Shown one piece after another: positions 32,917 through 42,558 of a stretch of DNA of 64,000 bases. Both the position numbers and the translations under genes were made by a program. Below the pieces are notes generated by a model. The model was not told where the DNA came from. It did not search any database and worked only from the letters and a program-made list of their open reading frames with translations. Position 1 is the first letter of the stretch; every line of letters starts with the position of its first letter. Origin of the DNA: an uncultured Eubacteriales bacterium (GTDB taxonomy: Bacteria; Bacillota; Clostridia; Oscillospirales; CAG-272); NCBI GenBank assembly GCA_934446365.1, contig CAKSDZ010000001.1:248001-312000 (forward strand). The letters are read 5' to 3'.

Positions 32917-35900
32917 ATGAATATCCTGCTTGACCGTATCCGGGAAAACCGGGAATACGGTGAAATTCGGAAAGCCTTGAAGTCGCGCGGGGACGCGGCA
33001 AGACGATATCCGTCGCTTGTGACGGGACTTTGCGAGGGGGCGCTTGACGCTTTCCTCGCCGCTTGTGTTTGTGACGAAGAAAAGGGCATTCCGGCGCTTG
33101 TCTGTGCGCCGGACGAAAAAAGCGCCGCGCGCCTTTTCGGAACGCTTTCGGCGTTCGGACTGCGCGCCGCCGTCTACCCGGAGCGGGATCCGGTGCTTTA
33201 TAATATCGTTTCCTCCCATGAGCTGGAGCATGAGCGTATTGCGGTTCTGACGGATCTGATTGAGGAAAGGCTGGATGTGGTGGTGACGACGCCCGGCGCT
33301 GCGCTTTCCTTTACGATTCCGGAGGAAATCCTGCGCGGTGCGACGAAAACGCTTGCCGTCGGGGACTCTATCGGCATGGAGGCGCTTGCCGCTTTTCTTG
33401 CCGAATCCGGCTATGTGCGCTCCGAGCTTGTCGACGGCAAGGGACAATTCAGCGTGCGCGGCGGTATCATCGATATCTTTCCGCCGCAGCTTGGAAATCC
33501 CGTGCGCATGGAGCTTTTCGGCGACGAAATCGATCAAATCGGCTATTTTGATGTCATGACGCAGCGCAAGACGGAGAATCTGTCGGAGGTCATGATTACC
33601 TGCGCGCGCGAAATTTTGATTTCCGAGGAAAAACGGAAGGGACTATCTGAAAAAATCCGCTCAGCGGCGGAAAGAGCGTCTTCGCCGGAAATCAGGACCT
33701 CGCTCATGCATGAATATGAAGCGCTGACCTCCGGCATGGAAATTTCATTTTCCGACAAGTATATTTCTTATATTTATCCGGAGAAAATTACGCTTCTCGA
33801 TTATTTCAGACCGAATACCCTGACCTTTGCTGTCGAGAGTCCCGCGATTCTCGACAGACTCCGTGCGGATGAAGCCCACATGCTGGAAACGACGGGCGAG
33901 CTTCTGAAATCGGGACTTCTTCTCCCGAAATACAGTGAATTTTCGGCCGAAAATTCGGTTTTGCTCGCTTTTTTCGAAAGCCGTGCGGCGCTGCTGCTCA
34001 ACAACTTTGTCTCTCAGTATCCGGGAAAGCTTTCCGGCATGTATTCGTTTGCCGTGCGGCCGACCCCATCGGTTTCCGGCGATTTTTCGCTGCTTTCGGA
34101 GGATATCGCCGCGTATTTGAGAAGCAAATATGCGGTGCTTCTGCTTTGCGAAAACGAGGCGGAGGCTTCGTCGATGAGGAATCTGCTAACGGAAAACGGG
34201 ATTGCGGCTCTCTATTCCGCAACGCCCGATACGACGGCTCCTGCGCAGACGGTGACGGTCACAAGCTTTCCTCTCCACGGTTTTGAGATGCCGGCGGAAA
34301 AGTTCGTCTGCATTTCGCTTACGGCGGGCGGCACCAAAACGGAGAAGGCGCTGCGCCGGCATGCGGCAAAAAACGCGAAATCGTCGTCCAAGACGAGGGA
34401 AAAAATTCTTTCCTATGCCGATCTTTCGGTCGGGGATTATGTCGTCCATGAGGTGCATGGCATCGGCATCTACAAAGGCCTTGAAAGCATCCGTAGTTAT
34501 GACGGTGTTCGACGGGATCATATCAAAATCCAGTATTCCGGAACGGATGTCCTATATGTCCCGTGCGAGCAGATCGATTCCGTTTCCAAATATATCGGTG
34601 CCGCGGCGGAAAACGGCGGGCTCAAGCTGTCAAGGCTCGGCGGCGCCGAGTGGACCAAGACGAAAGCCCGCGTGAAAAGCGAAGTCAAAAGCATGGCCAA
34701 GGAGCTCATCGCGCTTTATGCGGAGCGCCTGCGCCGTCCGGGATTCGCTTTTTCGCCGGACGACGAGGTGCAGCGCGAATTTGAATCCGTGTTTGAATAC
34801 GAGGAGACAGACGCGCAGCTCATCGCTGCCGCCGATATCAAGCGGGACATGGAAAAGCCGGTTCCGATGGACCGTCTGCTTTGCGGGGACGTCGGCTTCG
34901 GCAAAACCGAGGTCGCGCTGCGCGCGGCCTTCAAGGCGGTGCTAAGCTCCAAGCAAGTGGCGATTCTGGTGCCGACGACGATTCTTGCGATGCAGCATTA
35001 TACGACGATTGCGGCGCGTATGCGCGGCTTTCCGGTGAAGGTTTCCTACGTGTCCCGCTTCAAATCGACAGGGGAGCAGGACGCGACGCTGCGCGCGCTG
35101 CGCCGCGGAGACATCGACATCATCGTCGGAACACATAGACTTCTTTCGTCGGATGTGGAATTTCATGACCTCGGGCTTGTCATCATCGACGAGGAGCAGC
35201 GCTTCGGCGTCGCACACAAGGAGAAGCTCAAACAAATCTCGAAAAATGTGGATGTCCTGACGCTGACGGCGACGCCGATTCCGCGAACGCTGAATATGGC
35301 GATGACTTCCATTCGGGACATGTCCGTGCTCGACGAGGCGCCGGGAGACCGGCTTCCCGTGCAGACCTATGTGTTGGAGCACGACGACGTCGTGATTTTT
35401 GAAGCAATCAGGCGTGAGCTTCGCCGCGGCGGTCAGGTGTTCTATCTATATAATCGTGTGGAGACCATCCGCGAGAAAACGGCGAGAATCGCGCGTCAGT
35501 TTCCGGAGGCATCCGTCCGGTTTGCGCACGGACAGATGGAAAAGGGGGAGCTTGCCGATATTTGGCAGGCGCTTGTCGACGGGGAAATCGATATTCTCGT
35601 CTGTACGACGATCATCGAGACGGGAGTGGATGTTCCGAATGCCAACACCCTCATCATCGAGAACGCTGACCGGATGGGACTTGCACAGCTTCATCAGATC
35701 CGCGGGCGCGTCGGACGCTCCGCCCGCCGTGCGTATGCGTATTTCACCTATCCGCAGGGAAGAGTTCTGACCGAGGTGTCCGCCAAGAGGCTTCAAGCGA
35801 TCCGCGATTTTACGGAGTTCGGCTCGGGCTTCAAGATCGCACTTCGCGACCTTGAAATCCGCGGCGCCGGGGATGTGCTCGGGTCGCGTCAGCACGGACA

Positions 35901-36432
35901 CATGGAAAGCGTCGGATACGATATGTATCTGAAAATCCTGAACGACGCGGTTCTGGAAGAAAAGGGCATCGCGCCGAAGGAAAAAATCGAATGCGTCATC
36001 AATATCGGCAGAGATTCTTATATTCCGGAGACCTATATTCCGTCCGCGGCGCAGAGAATCGATATCTATAAAAAAATTGCCGCAATCGAGAACGCGCAGG
36101 ATGTGGACGATATCGCAGACGAGCTGCTCGACCGTTACGGGGATCTGCCGTCATCAGTGGAAACACTTTTGTCGATCTCCCTTGTCCGCGCGATGGCCTG
36201 TGAATGCGGATTTATCCAAATCGATCAGGAGCAGAATGGCGTCGTCATCTACCCAAAGGAGCTTGATGTTCTCGCATGGTCGGAAATGGGCGGTATCTAT
36301 CCCGGCAGAATCATCATGAAGCCGACGGAAAAGCCGCATGTGCTGTGCAAAGGACGGCGCGGCGAGCCTGTTTTTGCGTTTCTTGACGGTTTGTTAAAAA
36401 ATTATATACAAATAAAATCAAAAAAAGTATAG
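32917..36432 (+). CDS. mfd: transcription-repair coupling factor Mfd
   Basis: Releases stalled RNA polymerase at lesions and recruits UvrA. The 1171-residue protein has the UvrB-like N-terminal part (RGGIIDIFPPQ), the RNAP-interaction domain (DLSVGDYVVHEVHGIGIYKG), the RecG-like translocase with GDVGFGKTEVALRAA and the DEEQ box in IIDEEQRFGVAHKEKL, TATPIPRTLNM, and the TRCF C-terminal domain. The Shine-Dalgarno AAAGGAGG lies 16 bases before the ATG, farther than usual; no better in-frame start is visible. Confidence 0.97.
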   Translation: MNILLDRIRENREYGEIRKALKSRGDAARRYPSLVTGLCEGALDAFLAACVCDEEKGIPALVCAPDEKSAARLFGTLSAFGLRAAVYPERDPVLYNIVSSHELEHERIAVLTDLIEERLDVVVTTPGAALSFTIPEEILRGATKTLAVGDSIGMEALAAFLAESGYVRSELVDGKGQFSVRGGIIDIFPPQLGNPVRMELFGDEIDQIGYFDVMTQRKTENLSEVMITCAREILISEEKRKGLSEKIRSAAERASSPEIRTSLMHEYEALTSGMEISFSDKYISYIYPEKITLLDYFRPNTLTFAVESPAILDRLRADEAHMLETTGELLKSGLLLPKYSEFSAENSVLLAFFESRAALLLNNFVSQYPGKLSGMYSFAVRPTPSVSGDFSLLSEDIAAYLRSKYAVLLLCENEAEASSMRNLLTENGIAALYSATPDTTAPAQTVTVTSFPLHGFEMPAEKFVCISLTAGGTKTEKALRRHAAKNAKSSSKTREKILSYADLSVGDYVVHEVHGIGIYKGLESIRSYDGVRRDHIKIQYSGTDVLYVPCEQIDSVSKYIGAAAENGGLKLSRLGGAEWTKTKARVKSEVKSMAKELIALYAERLRRPGFAFSPDDEVQREFESVFEYEETDAQLIAAADIKRDMEKPVPMDRLLCGDVGFGKTEVALRAAFKAVLSSKQVAILVPTTILAMQHYTTIAARMRGFPVKVSYVSRFKSTGEQDATLRALRRGDIDIIVGTHRLLSSDVEFHDLGLVIIDEEQRFGVAHKEKLKQISKNVDVLTLTATPIPRTLNMAMTSIRDMSVLDEAPGDRLPVQTYVLEHDDVVIFEAIRRELRRGGQVFYLYNRVETIREKTARIARQFPEASVRFAHGQMEKGELADIWQALVDGEIDILVCTTIIETGVDVPNANTLIIENADRMGLAQLHQIRGRVGRSARRAYAYFTYPQGRVLTEVSAKRLQAIRDFTEFGSGFKIALRDLEIRGAGDVLGSRQHGHMESVGYDMYLKILNDAVLEEKGIAPKEKIECVINIGRDSYIPETYIPSAAQRIDIYKKIAAIENAQDVDDIADELLDRYGDLPSSVETLLSISLVRAMACECGFIQIDQEQNGVVIYPKELDVLAWSEMGGIYPGRIIMKPTEKPHVLCKGRRGEPVFAFLDGLLKNYIQIKSKKV

Positions 36433-36522
36433 ATTTTTTCCGTATTGCATTGTATAATATAAAAAGTGAAAATCGGCTTCCGCCGGTTTTTGGCACAGAT
36501 GAACATTTTAAGGAGAATGAAC

Positions 36523-37728
36523 ATGAAAAAAGGAAGTTTGATTTTAAGGCTTTTGGCTGCCGCGCTTGTCGCATGTCTGATTCTGTCGGCGTTTGCGTCA
36601 TGCGGCTCCGCGAAAACGCTCATGTCGGTGACAAAGGACGGGAAGACATACACGATATCGACCGACGAGTTTTCTCTGCTGATGAAAATCAAAAAGCTCG
36701 ATATCTGCTGCTCCATGCTTGTCACAAGATCGAGAGATACGGCGTCGTATTGGGCCACAAAAACAGATGACGGTGAAACCTATGAGGATTATTATAAAAA
36801 CCTGATTCTCGAACAGACAAAATCGATTTTGGTTGAAAAATACCTGTTTGATGCAAACGGCCTTTCCATTTCCTCGGATAAGCTGGCGGGCTATAAGTCC
36901 AATATCAAGACACAGAATACCTATTATGGCGGAAAGGGCGCTTATAAGCAGTATTTCGGCTATACCGCAGCCGATTATTACAATGTATATATGATGATGG
37001 TCGCACGCTCCGAGGCGGTCGTGGATTTTCTCTTCGGTGAGAACGGTTCACAGAAGCTGACTGCGGAGGATTTGGAAACCTATTATAAGGAAAACTATGT
37101 CGGCTACCAGTTCATCATGCTGGATATGGAAAACAAGGTAAAGCTCGACGAAGAGGGGAACCGCATCATCGCGAAGGAGAAAGATTCCGAAGGCAACGAG
37201 GTGGATTCCGATTCCTATGAGACGGAAGCGCTTACCGATGAGGAAAAGGAAACAAAGCAGACATTGGCCAAGGCGATTCTGGATGAGCTGGCCGAGGGTG
37301 CATCCTTTGAGGATATGATCGCAAAATATTCGGACGCGTATTATTCCGTCGAATTTCCGGAGGGTATGTTTGTTCTCAAAGACGGCACGTTCCTCAGTAC
37401 CGCAATAACCGAGAAGATCAAAGACCTAGAAATCGGTGAATATACGGAAGAGGCGATTGAAAGCAATAAGTGTCAGTATATCGTCAAAAGAGTCGAGCTT
37501 AAAGATAAGGTCTATGAGGACGAGAAATATCTTGAACTTTTTGAGGAATATGAAGATACGGTTAAATATGACAAATATGAAAACTATATAGAGACTTTCT
37601 TTGATGATATCACGATAGATGAAGCGGTGTCCGCCGAGTATACCGTGGCGGATACGTATCTTTCCAAATATGCGGACCTGTATTATCAGCAGTATTGGTC
37701 CAGCATTCTGTCCTCCTCTTCTTCCTAA
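36523..37728 (+). CDS. PrsA/SurA-like foldase lipoprotein
   Basis: A 401-residue lipoprotein: signal peptide then lipobox FASC, lipidated at about Cys27. A SurA-N-like helical region (about 35-200) is followed by a parvulin-like region: ILDELAEGASFEDMIAKYSD, then LEIGEYTEE. The usual PPIase core is weak, so it may be a chaperone rather than an isomerase. It follows mfd, a common place for such genes in Clostridia. TATAAT near 36452 gives a possible own promoter. The start after AAGGAG was preferred over an ATG two codons upstream. Confidence 0.8.
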   Translation: MKKGSLILRLLAAALVACLILSAFASCGSAKTLMSVTKDGKTYTISTDEFSLLMKIKKLDICCSMLVTRSRDTASYWATKTDDGETYEDYYKNLILEQTKSILVEKYLFDANGLSISSDKLAGYKSNIKTQNTYYGGKGAYKQYFGYTAADYYNVYMMMVARSEAVVDFLFGENGSQKLTAEDLETYYKENYVGYQFIMLDMENKVKLDEEGNRIIAKEKDSEGNEVDSDSYETEALTDEEKETKQTLAKAILDELAEGASFEDMIAKYSDAYYSVEFPEGMFVLKDGTFLSTAITEKIKDLEIGEYTEEAIESNKCQYIVKRVELKDKVYEDEKYLELFEEYEDTVKYDKYENYIETFFDDITIDEAVSAEYTVADTYLSKYADLYYQQYWSSILSSSSS

Positions 37729-37735
37729 ATAGAAC

Positions 37736-38608
37736 GTGTTCGGTTTTGTAAAGCCCTTTATTCCAAGCCTGCGCGTCGGGGAATACGAATTTTATAAAAG
37801 TGTGTACTGCGGATTATGCCGTTCGATGAAAAAGCATACGGGCGGCATTTCCCGCGCAACGCTGAGCTATGATATGACTTTTTTCGCACTGGTTAGGCTT
37901 GCGGTTTCGGGAGAGGATTATCTGATCAAAAAAAGCAGATGCGCTCTCCATCCGACGAAAAAACGCCCTGTCATGTGCGACAATGACGCGCTTACCTATT
38001 CGGCATATGTCAGCGCGCTTCTCGTTTGGCATAAGCTCCGCGACACGCTGGCGGATGAGAGCGGCTTCAAACGGCTCGGTGCGATGGCGGTGCTGCCGTG
38101 TGCCGCCGGAATGAAGCGAAGCTCCGCGCGCGCCGGTGAGGACGCCGCGGAAATCATTGCAAAGGCGATGGAAGAGCTTGCGGCTTTGGAAAGGGAACAC
38201 TGTCAGACGCCGGATATGCCGGCGGATGTCTTTGGGAAGATGCTGGGGGCACTTTTGTCCCGTGGTTTTGAGCGGGATGAGGCGGCCGTCGCTTATGAAA
38301 TCGGTCTGCATACCGGAAGATGGGTATATCTTGCGGATGCGGTATGCGATTATGACGACGACCGGAAAAGCGGCTCCTATAATCCGTTTCTTTATGCATT
38401 TTCGGACGAAGCACAGATGCGGGAATTTAAAAAAGAATCCCTGCGCGGTGTGATGTCCTTGGAGACGGATGCGATCGCAAGGGCGGTCGATCTTGTCGAA
38501 TTCGGCGATCGGATGCCGCTTCGGAACTGCATCCAAAATATTATATATGACGGCATGGAAAGCGCGCTTTTCATGACTGTCGGAAAGGAGGAAACGTATG
38601 GCGAATGA
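37736..38608 (+). CDS. DUF5685 family protein
   Basis: A 290-residue protein beginning MFGFVKPFIPSLRVGEYEFYKSVYCGLCRSMKKHTG, the family signature. The CGLC pair near 25-28, further Cys residues (CALHP, CDN) and DYDDDRKSGSYNPF suggest a helical metal-binding protein. Function is unknown. The start is GTG and no clear ribosome binding site precedes it, so translation may be coupled to the gene ending seven bases before. It overlaps the J-protein gene by 11 bases; this pairing recurs in Clostridia. Confidence 0.88.
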   Translation: MFGFVKPFIPSLRVGEYEFYKSVYCGLCRSMKKHTGGISRATLSYDMTFFALVRLAVSGEDYLIKKSRCALHPTKKRPVMCDNDALTYSAYVSALLVWHKLRDTLADESGFKRLGAMAVLPCAAGMKRSSARAGEDAAEIIAKAMEELAALEREHCQTPDMPADVFGKMLGALLSRGFERDEAAVAYEIGLHTGRWVYLADAVCDYDDDRKSGSYNPFLYAFSDEAQMREFKKESLRGVMSLETDAIARAVDLVEFGDRMPLRNCIQNIIYDGMESALFMTVGKEETYGE

Positions 38609-39197
38609 TCCTTATAAGGTGCTTGGAATCGATCGGAATGCAACCGACGAGGAAGTCAAGAAGGCTTATCGCGAGCTTGCGAGGAAATATCACCCGGACA
38701 ATTACGCCAATACCCCTCTTTCCGATTTGGCCGGCGAAAAAATGAAGGAAATCAACGAGGCGTACGAGACGATCCAAAAGATGCGGAAAAACGCTTCGGG
38801 AGGCGGCTCTTATTACGATGCGGACAGCGGAGCCGGTTATAGCACGGGCGGCTTCGGCGATATACGCGACTGCATTGCCCAGCAGAATTACTATGAGGCC
38901 GACATCAGACTCAATTCCGTTCCGGCGGGGGATAGAAACGCCGAATGGTATTATCTCAAAGGACTTGTATTTTCCGCTCGCGGCTGGTATTTTGAGGCAT
39001 CCAAGTATTTTGATGACGCCTGCCGGATGGACCCATCGAATACGGAATACCGGACTGCCGCGGAAAATATCCGCAATCATACGTCGACGGCGCGGCGTAA
39101 ACGAGATGACGACGCGGTCTGCAACATATGCGGCGGACTTCTTTGCGCGGACTGCTGCTGTGAATGCTGCGGCGGCGATTTGATTCCGTGCTGCTGA
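38598..39197 (+). CDS. J-domain protein with Cys-rich tail
   Basis: A 199-residue protein. Residues 1-65 are a J domain with the HPD tripeptide in ARKYHPDNY (about 28-36), so it should stimulate an Hsp70. A Gly/Ser/Tyr-rich linker and a TPR-like helical pair (EWYYLKGLVFSARGWYFEASKYFDDA, near 115-140) follow. The C terminus is CNICGGLLCADCCCECCGG and ends CC, with ten or more cysteines. It is not DnaJ itself, which is encoded at 60146. AAGGAGG lies 5 bases before the ATG. Confidence 0.9.
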   Translation: MANDPYKVLGIDRNATDEEVKKAYRELARKYHPDNYANTPLSDLAGEKMKEINEAYETIQKMRKNASGGGSYYDADSGAGYSTGGFGDIRDCIAQQNYYEADIRLNSVPAGDRNAEWYYLKGLVFSARGWYFEASKYFDDACRMDPSNTEYRTAAENIRNHTSTARRKRDDDAVCNICGGLLCADCCCECCGGDLIPCC

Positions 39198-39198
39198 T

Positions 39199-39732
39199 AT
39201 GAAAAAAACAAAAAAGATTGCGATTGCGGCGATTTTGGCGGCATTCGGCGTCGTGATCCTATATCTTGGCGCATTGATCGAAGTGCTCGATCTGTCCGTG
39301 GCGCTCCTTGCTTCCTTTTTAATCCTTTTCTGCATGGTGGAGCTTGGTAAATCTGCTTCACTGGCAGTCTACCTTATCACCGCGCTGCTCTCGCTTTTGC
39401 TTTTGCCGAATAAATCGCCTGCGCTTCTGTATGCTGCGATATTCGGCTATATGCCGATTACGAAGTTTCTGTTTGAGAGAACCTATCGCTGGCTGTCATG
39501 GCTTTTGAAGCTTTTGCTTTTCAATATATCCGCAGTGCTTACCGGTTATTTCGGCTGGAAGCTGCTCGGCTTTACAATGGAAAACCGGTTCGGACTGGAT
39601 CCCATTTTTGTAGTGCTCATCTATCTTGTTTTGGCGAATGCCGCCTTTATCGTCTGTGATATTTTGTATTCGCGGCTGGCCGCTCTTTATTTGAGAAAGT
39701 ATCGGAACACAATCCGAAAATATCTGAAATAA
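39199..39732 (+). CDS. conserved multi-pass membrane protein
   Basis: A 177-residue protein with about five membrane helices and the N terminus MKKTKKIAIAAILAAFGVVI, typical of a conserved Clostridia membrane protein with an ECF-transporter S-component look. The PNKSPALLY motif follows the third helix. No recognised ligand motif is visible. It starts one base after the J-protein stop, so it is translationally coupled. Confidence 0.75.
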   Translation: MKKTKKIAIAAILAAFGVVILYLGALIEVLDLSVALLASFLILFCMVELGKSASLAVYLITALLSLLLLPNKSPALLYAAIFGYMPITKFLFERTYRWLSWLLKLLLFNISAVLTGYFGWKLLGFTMENRFGLDPIFVVLIYLVLANAAFIVCDILYSRLAALYLRKYRNTIRKYLK

Positions 39733-39777
39733 AATCACTCTTTCCGACATATGAATGTTTCGGGAGAGTGATTTTTT
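39733..39777 (+). terminator. terminator overlapping the next gene's ribosome binding site
   Basis: AATCACTCTTTCCGA pairs with TTCGGGAGAGTGATT, loop near CATATGAATG, then TTTTTT. The GGGAG Shine-Dalgarno of the lipoprotein gene is inside the 3' arm and its ATG lies right after the U-run. When the hairpin forms, it both stops transcription and hides the site. Confidence 0.85.
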
Positions 39778-40224
39778 ATGATGAAACGATTTCTGCTGAT
39801 TTTACTCGGATTTTCGGTTTTGCTTGTTTCCTGCGGGACGCCTGTGCAGGAGAAGGGGGACGCCTATCAGGTGGTGGAGAAAATTATGACACATTTTGAG
39901 CTTGCCGACGGCGTGCTATACAGCGATCGGGAGGACGCCGATTATTTCCTGTCGGATTCCATGCTCGATCGGATGTTTTCCGAAGGCTACGGACTTCCGG
40001 AATTTGAATATGTCGTGTCCTGCGCCGCCTATTTTTCAAGACGCTTTTCCGAGGAGGAGATCGTCGTTTTGAAGCTGTGCGACAAATCCCATAGAGAAGA
40101 GCTCATGAAGCTGTGCCGGCGGCGTGCCGAGAAAAAGGAAAACGCCGTCGTATATGCCGACGGCGTATATGTATATCTGATTTGTACCGATATCAACGAT
40201 AAGATTTTGGCTTATATCAAATAA
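39778..40224 (+). CDS. small lipoprotein, unknown
   Basis: A 148-residue lipoprotein; signal peptide MMKRFLLILLGFSVLLVSC with lipobox LVSC at about Cys19. The secreted part has an acidic middle and SRRFSEEEIVVLKLCDKSHREEL. The length and pattern resemble DUF4358-type lipoproteins of Clostridia. It sits behind a terminator with no obvious promoter, so it depends on read-through. It overlaps the next convergent gene by 8 bases. ATG codons at the first and second positions are both possible. Confidence 0.75.
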   Translation: MMKRFLLILLGFSVLLVSCGTPVQEKGDAYQVVEKIMTHFELADGVLYSDREDADYFLSDSMLDRMFSEGYGLPEFEYVVSCAAYFSRRFSEEEIVVLKLCDKSHREELMKLCRRRAEKKENAVVYADGVYVYLICTDINDKILAYIK

Positions 40225-41413
40225 TGGGTACTTTTCCGCAGAAGCACCGCCGAAAATAGGATACGGCGCCGATCTCGCCGCATACGGCAATCGGAGCGGG
40301 CAGAAAAGGAGCGGCTTCCAGCACAAGGTCGGCGTCGGCCTTGGAATCGAGGCGGACATGGAGAAAGCCGTATTCATCCGCCATTTCCTCGGCGTTATCG
40401 AGGAAATCCTCGTCTGCGATAAGAGATTCGGGAAGATTATCATGCGGAATCGGACAAATTGCTTTGTTTGTCGATGCCAGAAAATGTGTATCGATTTTAT
40501 CGGGAGATGAGGGGACGGATTCCGTATCGAAACGGTCGATTGTACCGCGCAGCGCGGCGATATGGCGTTCGTCGGTTCCGCAGCAGCCTCCGAGAATGAA
40601 AATACCGCTTTCCAGCATTTCGCCTCCGATCTGTGCGAATCGGTCGGCGGGCATATAGGACGGTGCTCCGTTTTCATCCGGCGTGCCGGCGTTCGGCTTG
40701 GCAATCAGCGGAATCCCGAGCGAGAGGGAGAGCGGAAAGAGCGGCCTTAAAAATTCCAGCATTTCCGCGGGGCCGCTCGAACAGTTGAGTCCGAAAGCGG
40801 CGATTCCGAGCGCGGAAAGCGTGACAAGACACGCTTCCGGCGTGTCGCCGGACATGGTTTTTCCGGATTTTGTGACGGTCATCGTCACAAAAATCGGTTT
40901 TTGAGAGCTTTCCCGGATTCCGATGACGGCGGCTCTGACACAGGCGAGATCCATATTGGTCTCGATTATGAAGAAATCCACAAAGGGTTCAAGCGCCGCG
41001 CCCTGCTCGGCATAGACGGAGACGAGCTCCTCGAAATCCGCATCGCCGACAGGGAAGAGAAAACGCCCGGTCGGGGAGATATCTCCGCCGATAAGACAGC
41101 GGCCTTTCGCCGTATTTTCAGTAAGTCCGGCAAGCGATGCATTGAGACCGGCGGTTCGGTCTCCCAGCGCATACCGTTCCAGCACGGTGCGGTTTGCGCC
41201 GAAAGTCGGCGCGAGTACGGCGTCGGCACCGGCTGCGACATAGCGGTTTTGGAGCGAGACGATTGCTTCCGGATGATCGAGAATCCATGTCTCCGGACAT
41301 ATGCTGGGCGGCATGCCGGCTTTGATCATTTCGGTTCCGGTGGCGCCGTCGAGCAGCATCGGCAGCCGAAACGGGAAATTTGGATAAAGGGTATTCAGAT
41401 TATTTTGTTTCAT
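40217..41413 (-). CDS. homocysteine S-methyltransferase family protein
   Basis: A 398-residue zinc enzyme with the barrel of the MetH N-terminal and BHMT group. The zinc ligands are in FGLNCS (about residue 208) and GGCCGT (about 272-277), both intact, and LLDGATGTEM sits at the N terminus. The last ~100 residues are a C-terminal extension lacking corrinoid-binding motifs, so it lacks the B12 part of MetH. The methyl donor is unknown; S-methylmethionine or methylfolate are family options. GGAAAGGA precedes the ATG. Confidence 0.85.
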   Translation of the reverse strand: MKQNNLNTLYPNFPFRLPMLLDGATGTEMIKAGMPPSICPETWILDHPEAIVSLQNRYVAAGADAVLAPTFGANRTVLERYALGDRTAGLNASLAGLTENTAKGRCLIGGDISPTGRFLFPVGDADFEELVSVYAEQGAALEPFVDFFIIETNMDLACVRAAVIGIRESSQKPIFVTMTVTKSGKTMSGDTPEACLVTLSALGIAAFGLNCSSGPAEMLEFLRPLFPLSLSLGIPLIAKPNAGTPDENGAPSYMPADRFAQIGGEMLESGIFILGGCCGTDERHIAALRGTIDRFDTESVPSSPDKIDTHFLASTNKAICPIPHDNLPESLIADEDFLDNAEEMADEYGFLHVRLDSKADADLVLEAAPFLPAPIAVCGEIGAVSYFRRCFCGKVPII

Positions 41414-41535
41414 GGATAAATCCTTTCCGGCAGGTTGTTTTTTCGTAATGCATGGGTGTTTAAATGCCGTTTTTCATTTTTATGATTATGATAAGTTGGA
41501 AGCCGCGTTTTCCGGCCGATTTTATGCTATGGGGA

Positions 41536-41598
41536 TTGCATTTCTTTTTTTCTGCTGATATAATAAATAATAACGTATTTTTGCACTTGCTGCAAGTG
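41536..41598 (+). promoter_or_regulatory. manA promoter with a downstream dyad
   Basis: TTGCAT (41536-41541), 17 bases, TATAAT (41559-41564). Twenty bases after the -10 is a perfect dyad CACTTG-CTG-CAAGTG (41584-41598), well placed for a repressor of a sugar gene. Confidence 0.75.
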
Positions 41599-41625
41599 TT
41601 ATTTTGAAAATAAGGGAGAAAAGAT

Positions 41626-42558
41626 ATGGAGCCTTTGAAGCTTAGTGCCGTTACAAAAAAAATTATTTGGGGCGGGGAAAGACTCGCACGCGAATACGGG
41701 AAGGGCACGCCGGGCGAAAAAATTGCGGAATCGTGGGAGCTTACCGACCGTGCCGACGGAATCAATATCATTCGCGGAGGAAAATTCGACGGCATGCCGC
41801 TCTCGGAATATCTTGCGGCACATCAGTCTGCCGTTTCCGAAAGCTGGGACGGGGAACGTTTTCCGCTCTTGATTAAGCTGATTGACGCGGAAGCCGATCT
41901 TTCGATTCAGGTGCATCCCGACGATGAATATGCCGCCGCGCATACGGACGATCTCGGCAAAACCGAGATGTGGTATATTGTGGATGCTGCGCCGGATGCC
42001 AAAATCATATACGGACTTAAAAAACGGTATACGGCAGAGGAGCTGCGTGCCGCGATCGAGGCGGGAACTCTTGAAGAACTTATGAATTACGTGCCCGTAA
42101 AGAAGGGGGAAACGTATTTTATCCCGTCGGGAATGGTACATGCGATTTGCCGCGGCATTCTGATTGCCGAAATTCAACAAAACTCCAATATTACCTACCG
42201 CGTCTACGATTATAACCGCCGCGGTGCGGACGGAAAGCTGCGCGAGCTTCATGTGGACGACGCGCTGGCAGTCATTGAAAAGATTCCCGATCCGCTTGCG
42301 AAGCGGGCACAGACGGATCCGGTGCACGGTGTTCTTGCGCGGTGCGGTTATTTTTCCGTATATCATTTTGCGGGTGCGTTTTCCATGACAGCGACGGAAA
42401 AGAGCTTTGTCCATCTGCTTTGTCTTGACGGAGCGGCGACGCTCACTTGGGGGGACGGTTCCATGTCCGTTGCCAAGGGTGAAAGCGTGTTTGTTCCGGC
42501 AGGACTTGGAGCGTTTGCCGTTTCGGACGGCGCTGATATTGTTGTGTCCACACTGTGA
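41626..42558 (+). CDS. manA: class I mannose-6-phosphate isomerase
   Basis: Zinc-dependent enzyme that links mannose 6-phosphate and fructose 6-phosphate. The 310-residue protein has the short ManA form found in Firmicutes: LKLSAVTKKIIWGG at the start, IQVHPDDEYA (about 91-100) and TEMWYI (about 110-115) for zinc binding, FIPSGMVHAI (about 166-175) and NSNITYRVYDY (about 185-195). A GGGAGAAAAG site precedes the ATG. A candidate operator lies in its leader. Confidence 0.95.
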   Translation: MEPLKLSAVTKKIIWGGERLAREYGKGTPGEKIAESWELTDRADGINIIRGGKFDGMPLSEYLAAHQSAVSESWDGERFPLLIKLIDAEADLSIQVHPDDEYAAAHTDDLGKTEMWYIVDAAPDAKIIYGLKKRYTAEELRAAIEAGTLEELMNYVPVKKGETYFIPSGMVHAICRGILIAEIQQNSNITYRVYDYNRRGADGKLRELHVDDALAVIEKIPDPLAKRAQTDPVHGVLARCGYFSVYHFAGAFSMTATEKSFVHLLCLDGAATLTWGDGSMSVAKGESVFVPAGLGAFAVSDGADIVVSTL

